Shown in pieces: positions 6,234 to 12,382 of a stretch of 12,382 nt of DNA (the first letter of the stretch is position 1; every line of letters starts with the position of its first letter). Origin of the DNA: an uncultured Clostridium sp. (GTDB lineage: Bacteria; Bacillota; Clostridia; Lachnospirales; Lachnospiraceae); contig NZ_URHZ01000115.1 of the NCBI RefSeq assembly GCF_900547735.1, positions 1 to 12,382 on the forward strand, read 5' to 3'. The translations under genes and the position numbers were made by a program. The notes beneath the pieces were generated by a model. The model was not told where the DNA came from, searched no databases, and worked only from the letters and a program-made list of their open reading frames with translations.

Positions 6234-8099
6234 ATGAAAACCATGAAATATGAAGCGGAAGAGATAAAAATTCCGGCTCCGGCGGAACCGGAACCGGATG
6301 AAGAGATGGAAACCGCCCGAATCCAGAACCGCCTTAAGAACCTCTTATGGACCATAAGCGGTGACTACAGTCTGGGGGCCGAGGTGGACGCCTCTTTATT
6401 CCGCAGATCAAAATATATTGCTCTTTACGACGCCTGCTGCAAAGGCGGCTTCGCCAGATACTTCCGCCCTCAGACGCTGGAACAGTATTTTGAGAAGGCG
6501 TTTCTCTTCGGAGCCGAACCTTCCGTACTCCTGCCCCTCTCCCGCATGTGCATTGAGAGCGCGGTCTGGAAAAAGGTGGCCGCGGAGCGCGGAGGAGTAA
6601 CCGATATCAGGCGGCTGGCATTTGAGGATACGCTGAGAAAAGACGAAAGCCGTCTGACACATACGGACTGGGGCGCTCTGGAGGCCTGCTATCTGCGTTT
6701 CTGCCTCTACCGCACTCCCGCCCCTTCCTCAAAACAGGTCTGGGTTGATAAGATTTGTGCCCTTGAGGACGCAGACGATACGGTCGAGATCATCCGCTGT
6801 CTCGATGAAGTGTACAATGGAGCCTATCCCAAGGGATTTGCAGATGAATTCAAGGGGTTTGGCTTATTTGAGGACGATCCGGGCCGTGGTGATAAGCAGT
6901 CCGACTCCGATGAAGAGGACGATAAGCCCGAAAAAGAGGAAGACCGCATCGTCAATCTTCTGGCCGATCATCTTCAGGAGGACGACGACGGTAAAAACAA
7001 GGCCGAAAAGCCGAATGCCGTTGTTCTGGAAGATGAGTCCATGGCGCTGGCAAAAGACTATATTGAACTGAATTATGGGAAGAGCTACCTGACTCCAAAG
7101 GAGCAGCGCCGGCTTACCCATAAACTCTGTACCGGCGCCCACAAGGAATGCAAACTGCACTTTACCGACGGCCTGCTCCATCCCGGCGATACGGATGAAA
7201 CGGACGGGGCTGATACTACGAATCAGGCGCAGAGCCAAGACAGGCCGGAAAGCCGGGAAACCGCTTCCGACACCTACCAGGTCGAGTATGCAAGACGCAT
7301 TCTGTTTGAAAATCTCGATGTCCTGAGAGCAAACCAGCTTGTCACGAGACAGAATATCCTCTCACTGGCCGACATCTTAAAGAGGGCGCTCCTCACCAGG
7401 GAGGAGAAGGAAATTTTCCCGGGTGAATATGGTAAAATCCGGGTAGACCGTCTATGGAACCTGGGAAGAACCAGCAACAGGAAATTATTTGACCGTGAAT
7501 TCACACAGGAATTCACCGATTTTACCGTGGAAATCCTGATCGATTCCAGCGGCTCCCAGCAGATCCGGCAGAGCATGGTAGCGCTCCAGGGCTATATTAT
7601 CAGTGAAGCGCTGAGTCTGGCGGAGATTCCCCACCGCGTGATGGGATTCTGCACATTCGGGGATTACACGGTGATGAGACGGTTCCGCGACTATGATGAA
7701 CCAATCGAGGCCGACAAACGCATCCTGGAATTCTACGGCTCCGCCAATAACCGGGACGGACTCGCCATCCGTGCCGCCGCCTACAGTCTGGCCGCGCGAA
7801 AGGAAGAGAATAAAATCCTGATTGTATTAAGCGACGGAACACCGAACGATATTATTGTAAGTAAGTCCAAAAGCCGCCTGCGCGTCCAGTACTGCAATGA
7901 ATACGCGGTGAAAGATACGGCAAGGGAGGTCTATCACCTTAGAAATGAGGGAATTGCCGTCATGGGAATTTTCGCCGGCGAGGAGGAGGCCCTTCCTGCA
8001 GAACGGCAGATATTTGGAAATGAATTTGCCTATATCAGGAATATAAACGACTTCTCAAATGTGGTCGGAAGGTACCTGAAGGAACAGCTCATGGTTTAG
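6234..8099 (+). CDS. VWA-domain protein, CobT/NorD-like partner of the AAA+ ATPase
   Basis: A 621-residue cytoplasmic protein without membrane segments or signal peptide. The N-terminal ~210 residues are helical and unrecognised. An acidic, low-complexity linker follows (about 212-265, runs of D and E), then a second polar linker around 325-345, and a C-terminal von Willebrand A domain (about 430-620). The metal-ion-dependent adhesion site shows DSSGS (437-441) and D534 in LSDGTPND. The usual Thr of the second loop seems replaced in the segment SANNRDG. Acidic linker plus VWA is the layout of CobT, NorD and related partners of MoxR/CobS ATPases, which help insert or exchange metals or activate enzymes. 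I prefer ATG 6234 (TGAGG 5 nt upstream, 14 nt after the ATPase stop) to the in-frame ATG at 6195, which overlaps the ATPase gene. It ends at the strong terminator at 8158-8199. Confidence 0.88.
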   Translation: MKTMKYEAEEIKIPAPAEPEPDEEMETARIQNRLKNLLWTISGDYSLGAEVDASLFRRSKYIALYDACCKGGFARYFRPQTLEQYFEKAFLFGAEPSVLLPLSRMCIESAVWKKVAAERGGVTDIRRLAFEDTLRKDESRLTHTDWGALEACYLRFCLYRTPAPSSKQVWVDKICALEDADDTVEIIRCLDEVYNGAYPKGFADEFKGFGLFEDDPGRGDKQSDSDEEDDKPEKEEDRIVNLLADHLQEDDDGKNKAEKPNAVVLEDESMALAKDYIELNYGKSYLTPKEQRRLTHKLCTGAHKECKLHFTDGLLHPGDTDETDGADTTNQAQSQDRPESRETASDTYQVEYARRILFENLDVLRANQLVTRQNILSLADILKRALLTREEKEIFPGEYGKIRVDRLWNLGRTSNRKLFDREFTQEFTDFTVEILIDSSGSQQIRQSMVALQGYIISEALSLAEIPHRVMGFCTFGDYTVMRRFRDYDEPIEADKRILEFYGSANNRDGLAIRAAAYSLAARKEENKILIVLSDGTPNDIIVSKSKSRLRVQYCNEYAVKDTAREVYHLRNEGIAVMGIFAGEEEALPAERQIFGNEFAYIRNINDFSNVVGRYLKEQLMV

Positions 8100-8152
8100 G
8101 CCGTTTTCTACTTCCACCTGCAGGATAAACTCCGGGGCTCTTTTCCGATTAC

Positions 8153-8206
8153 AAAAAGGGATATACAGAATCATTTGAAACCATGATTCTGTATATCCCC
8201 TTTCTA
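8153..8206. terminator. Bidirectional rho-independent terminator (17-bp perfect stem)
   Basis: GGGATATACAGAATCAT (8158-8174) and its exact complement (8183-8199) form a 17-bp stem with an 8-nt loop. On the plus strand it is followed by CCTTTCTATTTC, and on the minus strand the flanking A5 at 8153-8157 gives a T5 tract. It lies between the convergent VWA gene and the leftward GyrI cluster and should stop transcription from both. Confidence 0.88.
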
Positions 8207-8284
8207 TTTCTATCTGTTGTCTTCACTCATCTATTTCTATCCTGCTGTTTCCACCAACTATTTCCTCCCGCTGTCTCCGCTTCT
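8204..8284. repeat. Three tandem imperfect 27-bp repeats
   Basis: Units start at 8204, 8231 and 8258, each beginning CTATTTC and continuing with a variant of TATC-GTTGT-TC. The first two are the most alike; the third has drifted. On the minus strand each unit ends in GAAATAG, so most frames carry a stop. They lie between the terminator and the last gene of the leftward cluster, in its 3' untranslated region. Confidence 0.65.
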
Positions 8285-8320
8285 CCGTCTTTCTGATGTT
8301 TATCTCACTTAAGCTCTTAT

Positions 8321-8494
8321 TTAATCTTCCTGCCGGTAAATTAAATATCTCACATCTGGTTTCAATTCCTCTTCTATCCGATCAAAATCTGACTGCAATA
8401 CGGGATATGGAGGCGATGTATAATCGCATAAAAGCTGGATTGCATCCTTTTTGACGGATACGGTATTATCGGAAATGAGCACGGTTTCCAGCAT
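8321..8494 (-). CDS. Small hypothetical protein, translationally linked to the GNAT gene
   Basis: A 57-residue protein with no family I recognise. It is soluble, with no membrane segment, a PPYP turn in the middle and an acidic helix (FDRIEEELKPD) before a terminal VRYLIYRQED. I chose ATG 8494 because GAGG lies 9 nt upstream, but the GTG at 8503, overlapping the GNAT stop in a GTGA junction, would give 60 residues and fits coupling equally well. Either way it is the last gene of the leftward cluster and probably translated with the GNAT protein. Its close linkage suggests an accessory role, with no direct evidence. Confidence 0.65.
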   Translation of the reverse strand: MLETVLISDNTVSVKKDAIQLLCDYTSPPYPVLQSDFDRIEEELKPDVRYLIYRQED

Positions 8495-8499
8495 GCCCG

Positions 8500-9255
8500 T
8501 CACCCTCTTTTTGCTTCCACCAGCTTCTCAAATTTCGGTACGGAGAGTATTTCGTTTGTCACAAATTCTCCATTATAAAACAGACTGTAGCTCGTAAACG
8601 GCGCCGGAGCATTCCGGGCCTGTTCCGTTGTCTCAAAACGGATCGACCGGAACGGCACCCCTTTTTCTTTGGCCGCCGCCTCTATCAGGGGAACGTATTT
8701 GGCCGTAAATGGACATTGGTTCGCATAGTAAAGCACAAATCCCTGCTCTCCGATTCGGGGCTGTTTGACCTGTTCCTTAAAGCACGGTTTATCGGCGCCG
8801 TCTTCAAAGGGAAGATAGAGCAGTTCGTAAAACGGCTCTGCTGTGTCTGCGGTGAGAAAGCCTTTATAGCGCAGAAACTTCGGTTCTGCCAAAAATGGCA
8901 TTTTTTTCTTAGAAGAAAGAATCACAAGTCCTTTCTTCCCCTTTTCCCTGCTGTCACGGATGCATTCATCCAGAAGAAGCGCGGCATTTCCCTGTCCCTT
9001 ATACTGTCCCGCAACCCACATGCAGTCGATATACATGTATCCGTCCGCTTCGACAGGCGCCCAGGCCTTTTCCGCCGGAATGTATTCAATAAAGCATTTT
9101 CCGCGCACATCTCCTTTTTTGAAAACAAGGCCGTCATCAAACCTCTCCGCGAGCCAGGCCTTCTTCGACAATACCTGGCAGTCCTTGTTGCTGGAAATGG
9201 CACAGCAGATGTGTTCCTGATCCAGATTTTCCTTCGTAACTGTTATAATCTCCAA
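8500..9255 (-). CDS. GNAT N-acetyltransferase with YoaP-like C-terminal domain
   Basis: A 251-residue protein. Residues about 1-148 are a GNAT fold; the acetyl-CoA-binding motif A is seen as the strand MYIDCMWVAG then QYKGQGNAALL (84-94), matching Q/R-x-x-G-x-G/A. Residues about 170-250 match the YoaP-like domain found behind GNAT domains in Firmicutes, with its hallmark YANQCPF (177-183). That segment recalls a thioredoxin-like strand with a single conserved cysteine (C181). The start is TTG at 9255: GGGAGG lies 7 nt upstream and no ATG fits. The gene is 66 nt downstream of the TfoX/GyrI gene and overlaps or abuts the small gene after it. The acetyl acceptor is unknown; drug or metabolite modification is plausible given the neighbours. 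Confidence 0.88.
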   Translation of the reverse strand: MEIITVTKENLDQEHICCAISSNKDCQVLSKKAWLAERFDDGLVFKKGDVRGKCFIEYIPAEKAWAPVEADGYMYIDCMWVAGQYKGQGNAALLLDECIRDSREKGKKGLVILSSKKKMPFLAEPKFLRYKGFLTADTAEPFYELLYLPFEDGADKPCFKEQVKQPRIGEQGFVLYYANQCPFTAKYVPLIEAAAKEKGVPFRSIRFETTEQARNAPAPFTSYSLFYNGEFVTNEILSVPKFEKLVEAKRG

Positions 9256-9298
9256 AATGACGCCTCCCTCATACTGCGTGCATATCGCGTTCCCATCC

Positions 9299-9314
9299 GT
9301 ACGCTCCGGCGTAC
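9299..9314. other. Intercistronic hairpin
   Basis: GTACGC-TCCG-GCGTAC is a perfect 6-bp hairpin between the TfoX/GyrI stop and the GNAT start. No U-run follows on the minus strand, so it is not a terminator. It could stabilise or mark processing of the polycistronic RNA. Confidence 0.35.
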
Positions 9315-9321
9315 CGGCACA

Positions 9322-10317
9322 CTAATCTCTTTTTCTCACCGGGTGCCTGATGACTGTCTTCATTTTCTCAGGAGCTGTTTTTCTCGGATCATTCAGGTAG
9401 ATCTCATGGTGCGGCCGTTTGTCGCTTATGTCTGTCTTATAGCCGTTCTCTTCCGTAAAACATTCCATCCGTCCGATCGTCTCAGGCTCACTGTCATATG
9501 GCCCGATATGCATAATCTGGGCGCAAAGACCCTCCGTATATTTTACCAGACGGACCTTTGACAGGTCAATCTCCGGTTTCTTCCTGCTGCAGCTTTCTTT
9601 GGCCTGTTCAAATACCTCCTCCGTCACAAAGTCGGGCTGCCGGATCATGGAGATCCATTGGAACCGGCTCTTATCCGTGATGTTTGTCCCATCAAATCCC
9701 CGGTCATCCACCAGCCACAGTCCCTCTAACGGAGGCACTACATAATCAAAATATCCGGGCGGGCACTGGCTGCTCATTTTGCTCATCTTAATCGTATAAG
9801 ACAGGGCATACAGAGCGCCCACCGCCTCTTTATATTCTTCGGAGGTATTGGGATCACCGGAACCTTTTACGGCAAAAAATGTCATCTCCGGCACGTCCAC
9901 GATGGACGGTTTCTTCCCCGGCTGGTAAAGGATCTTGTCACGTTTCTTGAAATCCACTTTCTCCCCGGGCACCGTCTCCCGCTTTACCCGTTTCTCCGTT
10001 TTTTTCTTCTTGGGCGCGGGCATGGGAAGTTCCCTGAATGTCTCCACCACCAATTCGGTCAGTAATTCCCTGTCATCGATGTCCTCCACCAGCAGAAACG
10101 GCTTAGACCCCTCATAGGGCGCCTCCTCCTCAAAATCGGGACAGAGTTTTTTCCCCGCCTCCGTAATTTTGATAAAGAGCTGATTGTCGCAGATCAGGCC
10201 GATTATCTTGCCGTCACAGTAGATGCCATATTCCCCAAACATCTTTTTATAGGTAATCTCCCCTGCGTTTCTCATCTGGTCTGCCGCATATTGAACAAAT
10301 TCCATGCTTGAAGCCAT
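9322..10317 (-). CDS. TfoX N-terminal domain fused to GyrI-like small-molecule-binding domain
   Basis: A 331-residue two-domain protein. Residues about 5-98 match the TfoX/Sxy N-terminal domain: KKMFGEYGIYCDGKIIG (24-40), then DNQLFIKIT (44-52) and PYEGSKPFLLVED (67-79). A basic linker (KKKKTEKRVKR, 103-113) leads to a GyrI-like domain (about 124-329). That domain has the long form with PPLEGLWLVDD (195-205), FQWISMIRQPDF (219-230), a late HIGPYDSEP (270-278) and HHEIYLNDPRK (303-313). This long GyrI group includes YtkR7-type enzymes that hydrolyse cyclopropanoid genotoxins, in which acidic and aromatic pocket residues matter. The start at 10317 has AGGAGG 8 nt upstream; the frame extends to 10380 but without support. 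It lies in the WYL-led cluster. Function is inferred as drug sensing or degradation; TfoX-type domains here need not mean competence. Confidence 0.88.
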   Translation of the reverse strand: MASSMEFVQYAADQMRNAGEITYKKMFGEYGIYCDGKIIGLICDNQLFIKITEAGKKLCPDFEEEAPYEGSKPFLLVEDIDDRELLTELVVETFRELPMPAPKKKKTEKRVKRETVPGEKVDFKKRDKILYQPGKKPSIVDVPEMTFFAVKGSGDPNTSEEYKEAVGALYALSYTIKMSKMSSQCPPGYFDYVVPPLEGLWLVDDRGFDGTNITDKSRFQWISMIRQPDFVTEEVFEQAKESCSRKKPEIDLSKVRLVKYTEGLCAQIMHIGPYDSEPETIGRMECFTEENGYKTDISDKRPHHEIYLNDPRKTAPEKMKTVIRHPVRKRD

Positions 10318-10413
10318 ATCATCACCCTCCTTGGTGCCTTTTCCCTCACATCTTCTCATACATGATATTTTTCGCAGCATGCGTTTGCCGGCAGACTGCG
10401 GAGCGTAACGTCT

Positions 10414-10872
10414 TTATTCCTTTAAACCTACATAGATGTGTATCTCGGCCTCGTCCATGCTGTCATCCTGATACTCCTCAAAATCGCAGGCAAAGGTCCT
10501 TGACAGATCCATACTCCAAATTTCCTGCCAGCATTTTGCAACCGCCTCATGCAGATCGCCCTTTGCAATAAACCTGGCATAATTTCCGGCCGGGATTGTG
10601 ACAAGAACCGTATCTCCGGGAAGTTCCTCTTTCCCATCTACCTCACAGGCAACGACAATGGTGTAATCCGACATCGCGTCTCCGTCATACTCCGTATAAA
10701 TACCCAGAACTTTCTCATTCGTCTTTCCCGGAATGGACTCATAGATTCCCTCAGAATAAAATTTACCCCACAGTCCTCCGATTACCGCTCCCATATCCGG
10801 AGACATATTATTTGTTCTCGCCTTAATTCCCGCTGCTTTTTTCTCTTCTAATTTTACAATCTCATATTCCAT
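10414..10872 (-). CDS. GyrI-like effector-binding domain protein
   Basis: A stand-alone 152-residue GyrI/AraC effector-binding domain protein of usual length. It opens with the strand MEYEIVKLEEKKAAGIKARTN typical of the family's first beta strand. It contains a WGKFYSEGI helix near residue 35, the central YTEYDGDAMSDYTIVVACEV strands (59-78), and the IPAGNYARFIAKG strand (93-105) that lines the pocket. It ends with the CDFEEY...IHIYVGLKE strands. It resembles Cass2/YdeE-type effector-binding proteins that bind cationic drugs but have no DNA-binding part. AGGAGAG about 8 nt upstream supports the start. It is the first gene after the WYL regulator (70-nt gap), and such pairing is common. A sequestering, sensing or enzymatic role are all possible. 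Confidence 0.87.
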   Translation of the reverse strand: MEYEIVKLEEKKAAGIKARTNNMSPDMGAVIGGLWGKFYSEGIYESIPGKTNEKVLGIYTEYDGDAMSDYTIVVACEVDGKEELPGDTVLVTIPAGNYARFIAKGDLHEAVAKCWQEIWSMDLSRTFACDFEEYQDDSMDEAEIHIYVGLKE

Positions 10873-10942
10873 TGTTTCTTCTCTCCTGTCTTATTTTCTG
10901 ATAGACAAAGCATACCATATGAAACATGACATCTGTGCGTCA

Positions 10943-11851
10943 TCATTCACGGTACATTTTTTGAAGACGTCCCATCATCTCATAAAGCTCTCTGCGAAGT
11001 TCCGCCGGCTTTGTCAGTTCCACCTTGTCCCCAAAGCTCAGCAGCCATCCGAACAGGTTCTCCTTGTCCGCAAAACCGAAGGAAAATTTAAGCCGTCCGT
11101 CTTCCTGTTCCGTGAAGCTCTCCATGCCGAATTCCTCCACCAGCCGCCATTTCATATCCGGCTCAAAAACGGCCTCCACATCAATCCCCAGCGGATAAAC
11201 ACGCTCTGCCGACAGATCCGGCACCGGTATCTGCCTGGGTTCGTACTGTTCCTCCGTCGCTTTTAATTCCGTCATCCTGTTCAGTTTAAAAAGGCGGTAA
11301 TCCTGCTTTTCACAGCAGTATCCCCACAGATACCAGGACGACCATTTAAAAATGAGAAGATACGGTTCAATACTCCGGCTGCTCTCCCCGCCCGGCGCAT
11401 AATAGTTAAACTCCACCTTCCGCCTGTCCTCGACAGCCGCCTGAAGCACACTGATTTTCGGCGCCAGAGAGGAGCGGTACCAGGACGCCAGGTCGATCAT
11501 AATGTGATTATTCGATGCCAGAACGGAGGAATTCCCCATTGCCAGTTTCTCCATCAACTGCTGATACCGTTTCGATCCCGACACACTGTCCAAGCTCTTT
11601 AGCCCCGCCAGAATAGCCTGCATGTCGGAGGATGTGAGCAGGGTTTTATCCATCCGGTAACCCTCCATAATGGAAATCCCCCCGTTCTGCCCCTGTGACG
11701 TGACAATGGGAATCCCCGCTTTACAGATGTCCTCAATGTCCCGGTTAATTGTCCTGCGTGAAACTTCAAATTTTTCTGCCAGATATGGCGCCGTCACCTT
11801 TTCCTGTTGAAGAAGAATGGAAAGGATACCGATGAGGCGGTCGATTTTCAT
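10943..11851 (-). CDS. WYL-domain transcriptional regulator (DeoR-type HTH)
   Basis: A 302-residue YafY-type regulator of normal family length. Residues about 1-60 form a winged helix-turn-helix: APYLAEKFEVSRRTINRDIE (21-40) is the recognition region, followed by a wing with GGI (57-59). The WYL domain follows (about 140-210); the literal W173-Y174-L175 in SSWYLWGY and the F188-K189-L190 stretch are seen, which in this family bind a small ligand or nucleic acid. The last ~80 residues are the WCX extension. GAGGA 9 nt upstream sets the start. It heads a leftward cluster of GyrI and acetyltransferase genes, and the WYL/GyrI pairing suggests it controls them and itself through the palindrome at 12029-12047. 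Confidence 0.92.
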   Translation of the reverse strand: MKIDRLIGILSILLQQEKVTAPYLAEKFEVSRRTINRDIEDICKAGIPIVTSQGQNGGISIMEGYRMDKTLLTSSDMQAILAGLKSLDSVSGSKRYQQLMEKLAMGNSSVLASNNHIMIDLASWYRSSLAPKISVLQAAVEDRRKVEFNYYAPGGESSRSIEPYLLIFKWSSWYLWGYCCEKQDYRLFKLNRMTELKATEEQYEPRQIPVPDLSAERVYPLGIDVEAVFEPDMKWRLVEEFGMESFTEQEDGRLKFSFGFADKENLFGWLLSFGDKVELTKPAELRRELYEMMGRLQKMYRE

Positions 11852-12030
11852 AAGTCTGCTTCCTCTTTTCCACTAGTACCATAAGCACAATCCCCGGCCC
11901 AAGTCCGCCCGGGAACCACATTCCTGTCGTAAATATGCCATAACCTCCACAGCGCGGACCTTATTCCTGCATATTCCCTTTTCAGCATCCACCGCAAAAA
12001 TCCGGTCCCAAAGTCCCGCCAAGGCCACAT
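11848..12030 (-). CDS. Possible 60-codon upstream ORF overlapping the WYL start
   Basis: The frame starts at ATG 12030 and ends in TGA overlapping the WYL ATG by 4 nt (ATGA), a classic coupling junction. Against it: the only AGGA is just 2-3 nt from the ATG and lies inside the palindrome, and the product is unusually rich in Trp, Arg and Gly and matches no family I know. It may be a leader ORF or chance. Confidence 0.2.
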   Translation of the reverse strand: MWPWRDFGTGFLRWMLKREYAGIRSALWRLWHIYDRNVVPGRTWAGDCAYGTSGKEEADL

Positions 12031-12053
12031 ATTCCTGACAGGAATATAGTATA
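12029..12053 (-). promoter_or_regulatory. 19-bp perfect palindrome overlapping a -10 box, candidate WYL operator
   Basis: The palindrome has 9-nt arms around one central base (12029-12047; half-site ATATTCCTG). It begins directly after a minus-strand TATACT (12053-12048), so transcription would start within it, an ideal place for repression. Half-sites recur at 11920 and 11963. No good -35 accompanies the box. The binder is probably the WYL regulator (inference). Confidence 0.5.
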
Positions 12054-12312
12054 TTATCTGTGCTTTACAGCCATTTATGTTTTAATATTACCTGTTATCT
12101 ACCCATTTCATTATTTCGAATGCAGGATATCCCGCACTTCCTTTTCCCATAAATTAAAGTATATACTATAAACCCGGAATAGCAAACCAAAAACGTATTC
12201 ATACGCCCTCAGTGAAACGGGACGTATATGCCCGCGACACTACTCTCCTCATGCTTAACGAAAGGGACAATCGGCCTCTGAAGATGACGGACGGGGCAAT
12301 ACTTTCGCTGAG

Positions 12313-12382
12313 TCTTCAGTCCCGTCAACAACCTGCCCGGGGAAGGAGGAGAAAAACTTTCCGAAGGGTGACCTTGAAGCCC
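12313..12382. repeat. Partial second copy of the inverted-repeat element, cut by window end
   Basis: CTTCAGTCCCG at 12314-12324 equals the terminus of the 4557-4814 element. Similarity continues: the inverted right arm reads ..CAAAACCTTCCCGG.., and here ..CAACAACCTGCCCGG.., followed in both by an AAAACT and an AAGGGT block. The copy runs off the window, so its length is unknown. Confidence 0.5.

Larger units (their letters stand above)
11852..12382. other. Upstream region of the WYL cluster, no confident gene
   Basis: This 531-bp stretch holds three ATTCCTG motifs (11920, 11963, 12031), the last forming a full palindrome. An AT-rich segment (12046-12170) with several TATACT-like boxes and an AGTATATACT palindrome at 12158-12167 follows. 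Past 12180 it holds only short inverted repeats, then a repeat-like end from 12313. A minus-strand promoter for the WYL gene must lie here, but its -35 is not recognisable. Confidence 0.6.

Noticed and set aside
5320..8099. Cobaltochelatase CobS/CobT for aerobic cobalamin synthesis
   Set aside because: No cobN or other cobalamin gene is nearby and anaerobic clostridia use a different cobalt insertion route; only the general AAA+/VWA resemblance is retained.
5320..8099. Phage defence system based on MoxR-VWA
   Set aside because: No protease, nuclease or other effector gene is adjacent, so nothing in the window supports a defence role.
8716..9561. 281-codon plus-strand open frame opposite the GNAT and TfoX/GyrI genes
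   Set aside because: It lies antisense to two genes with clear domains, spans their junction, and its product has no recognisable motif; it is a shadow of codon bias.

Overview
The window looks like chromosomal sequence from a Gram-positive anaerobe of the class Clostridia, most likely a Lachnospiraceae member (the Clostridium/Enterocloster/Lachnoclostridium group). This is inferred from the strong GGAGG-type ribosome binding sites, moderate GC content, the PdaA-type sporulation deacetylase, YoaP/GNAT and WYL proteins, and 9-bp intergenic repeats. No rRNA, tRNA, CRISPR array, transposase or phage gene was seen.

Left block (about 60-3440). On the minus strand, a 12-helix MFS transporter (2230-1031) is followed by an AraC regulator fused to a GyrI-type effector-binding domain (943-62). 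Diverging from the transporter on the plus strand is a second AraC regulator with an N-terminal cupin domain (2540-3442). Their shared 309-bp intergenic region holds a good sigma-A promoter and a 10-bp inverted repeat. The layout suggests a regulator/exporter or regulator/uptake unit with local control.

Middle block (3540-8200). A PdaA-like membrane-anchored polysaccharide deacetylase (3544-4548) is followed by a 770-bp gene-free stretch. This stretch contains a 258-bp element with perfect 13-bp terminal inverted repeats, a degenerate 9-bp minisatellite, a rho-independent terminator, an extended -10 promoter and a structured leader. The leader feeds a two-gene operon: a MoxR/CobS-like AAA+ ATPase (5320-6219) and a large CobT/NorD-like von Willebrand A protein (6234-8099). 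The operon ends at a 17-bp-stem terminator that works in both directions. AAA+/VWA pairs of this type insert metals into, or remodel, a target protein. No target is encoded in the window, so this is the least explained system here.

Right block (8321-11851, minus strand). This is a compact cluster read leftward: a WYL-domain regulator, a stand-alone GyrI-like small-molecule-binding protein, a TfoX-N/GyrI fusion, a GNAT acetyltransferase with a YoaP C-terminal domain, and a 57-residue unknown protein. With the AraC-GyrI protein at the left end, the window carries three GyrI-type domains, pointing to sensing or detoxification of small molecules. Upstream of the WYL gene lie a 19-bp perfect palindrome and, at the window edge, what looks like the end of a second copy of the 258-bp repeat.
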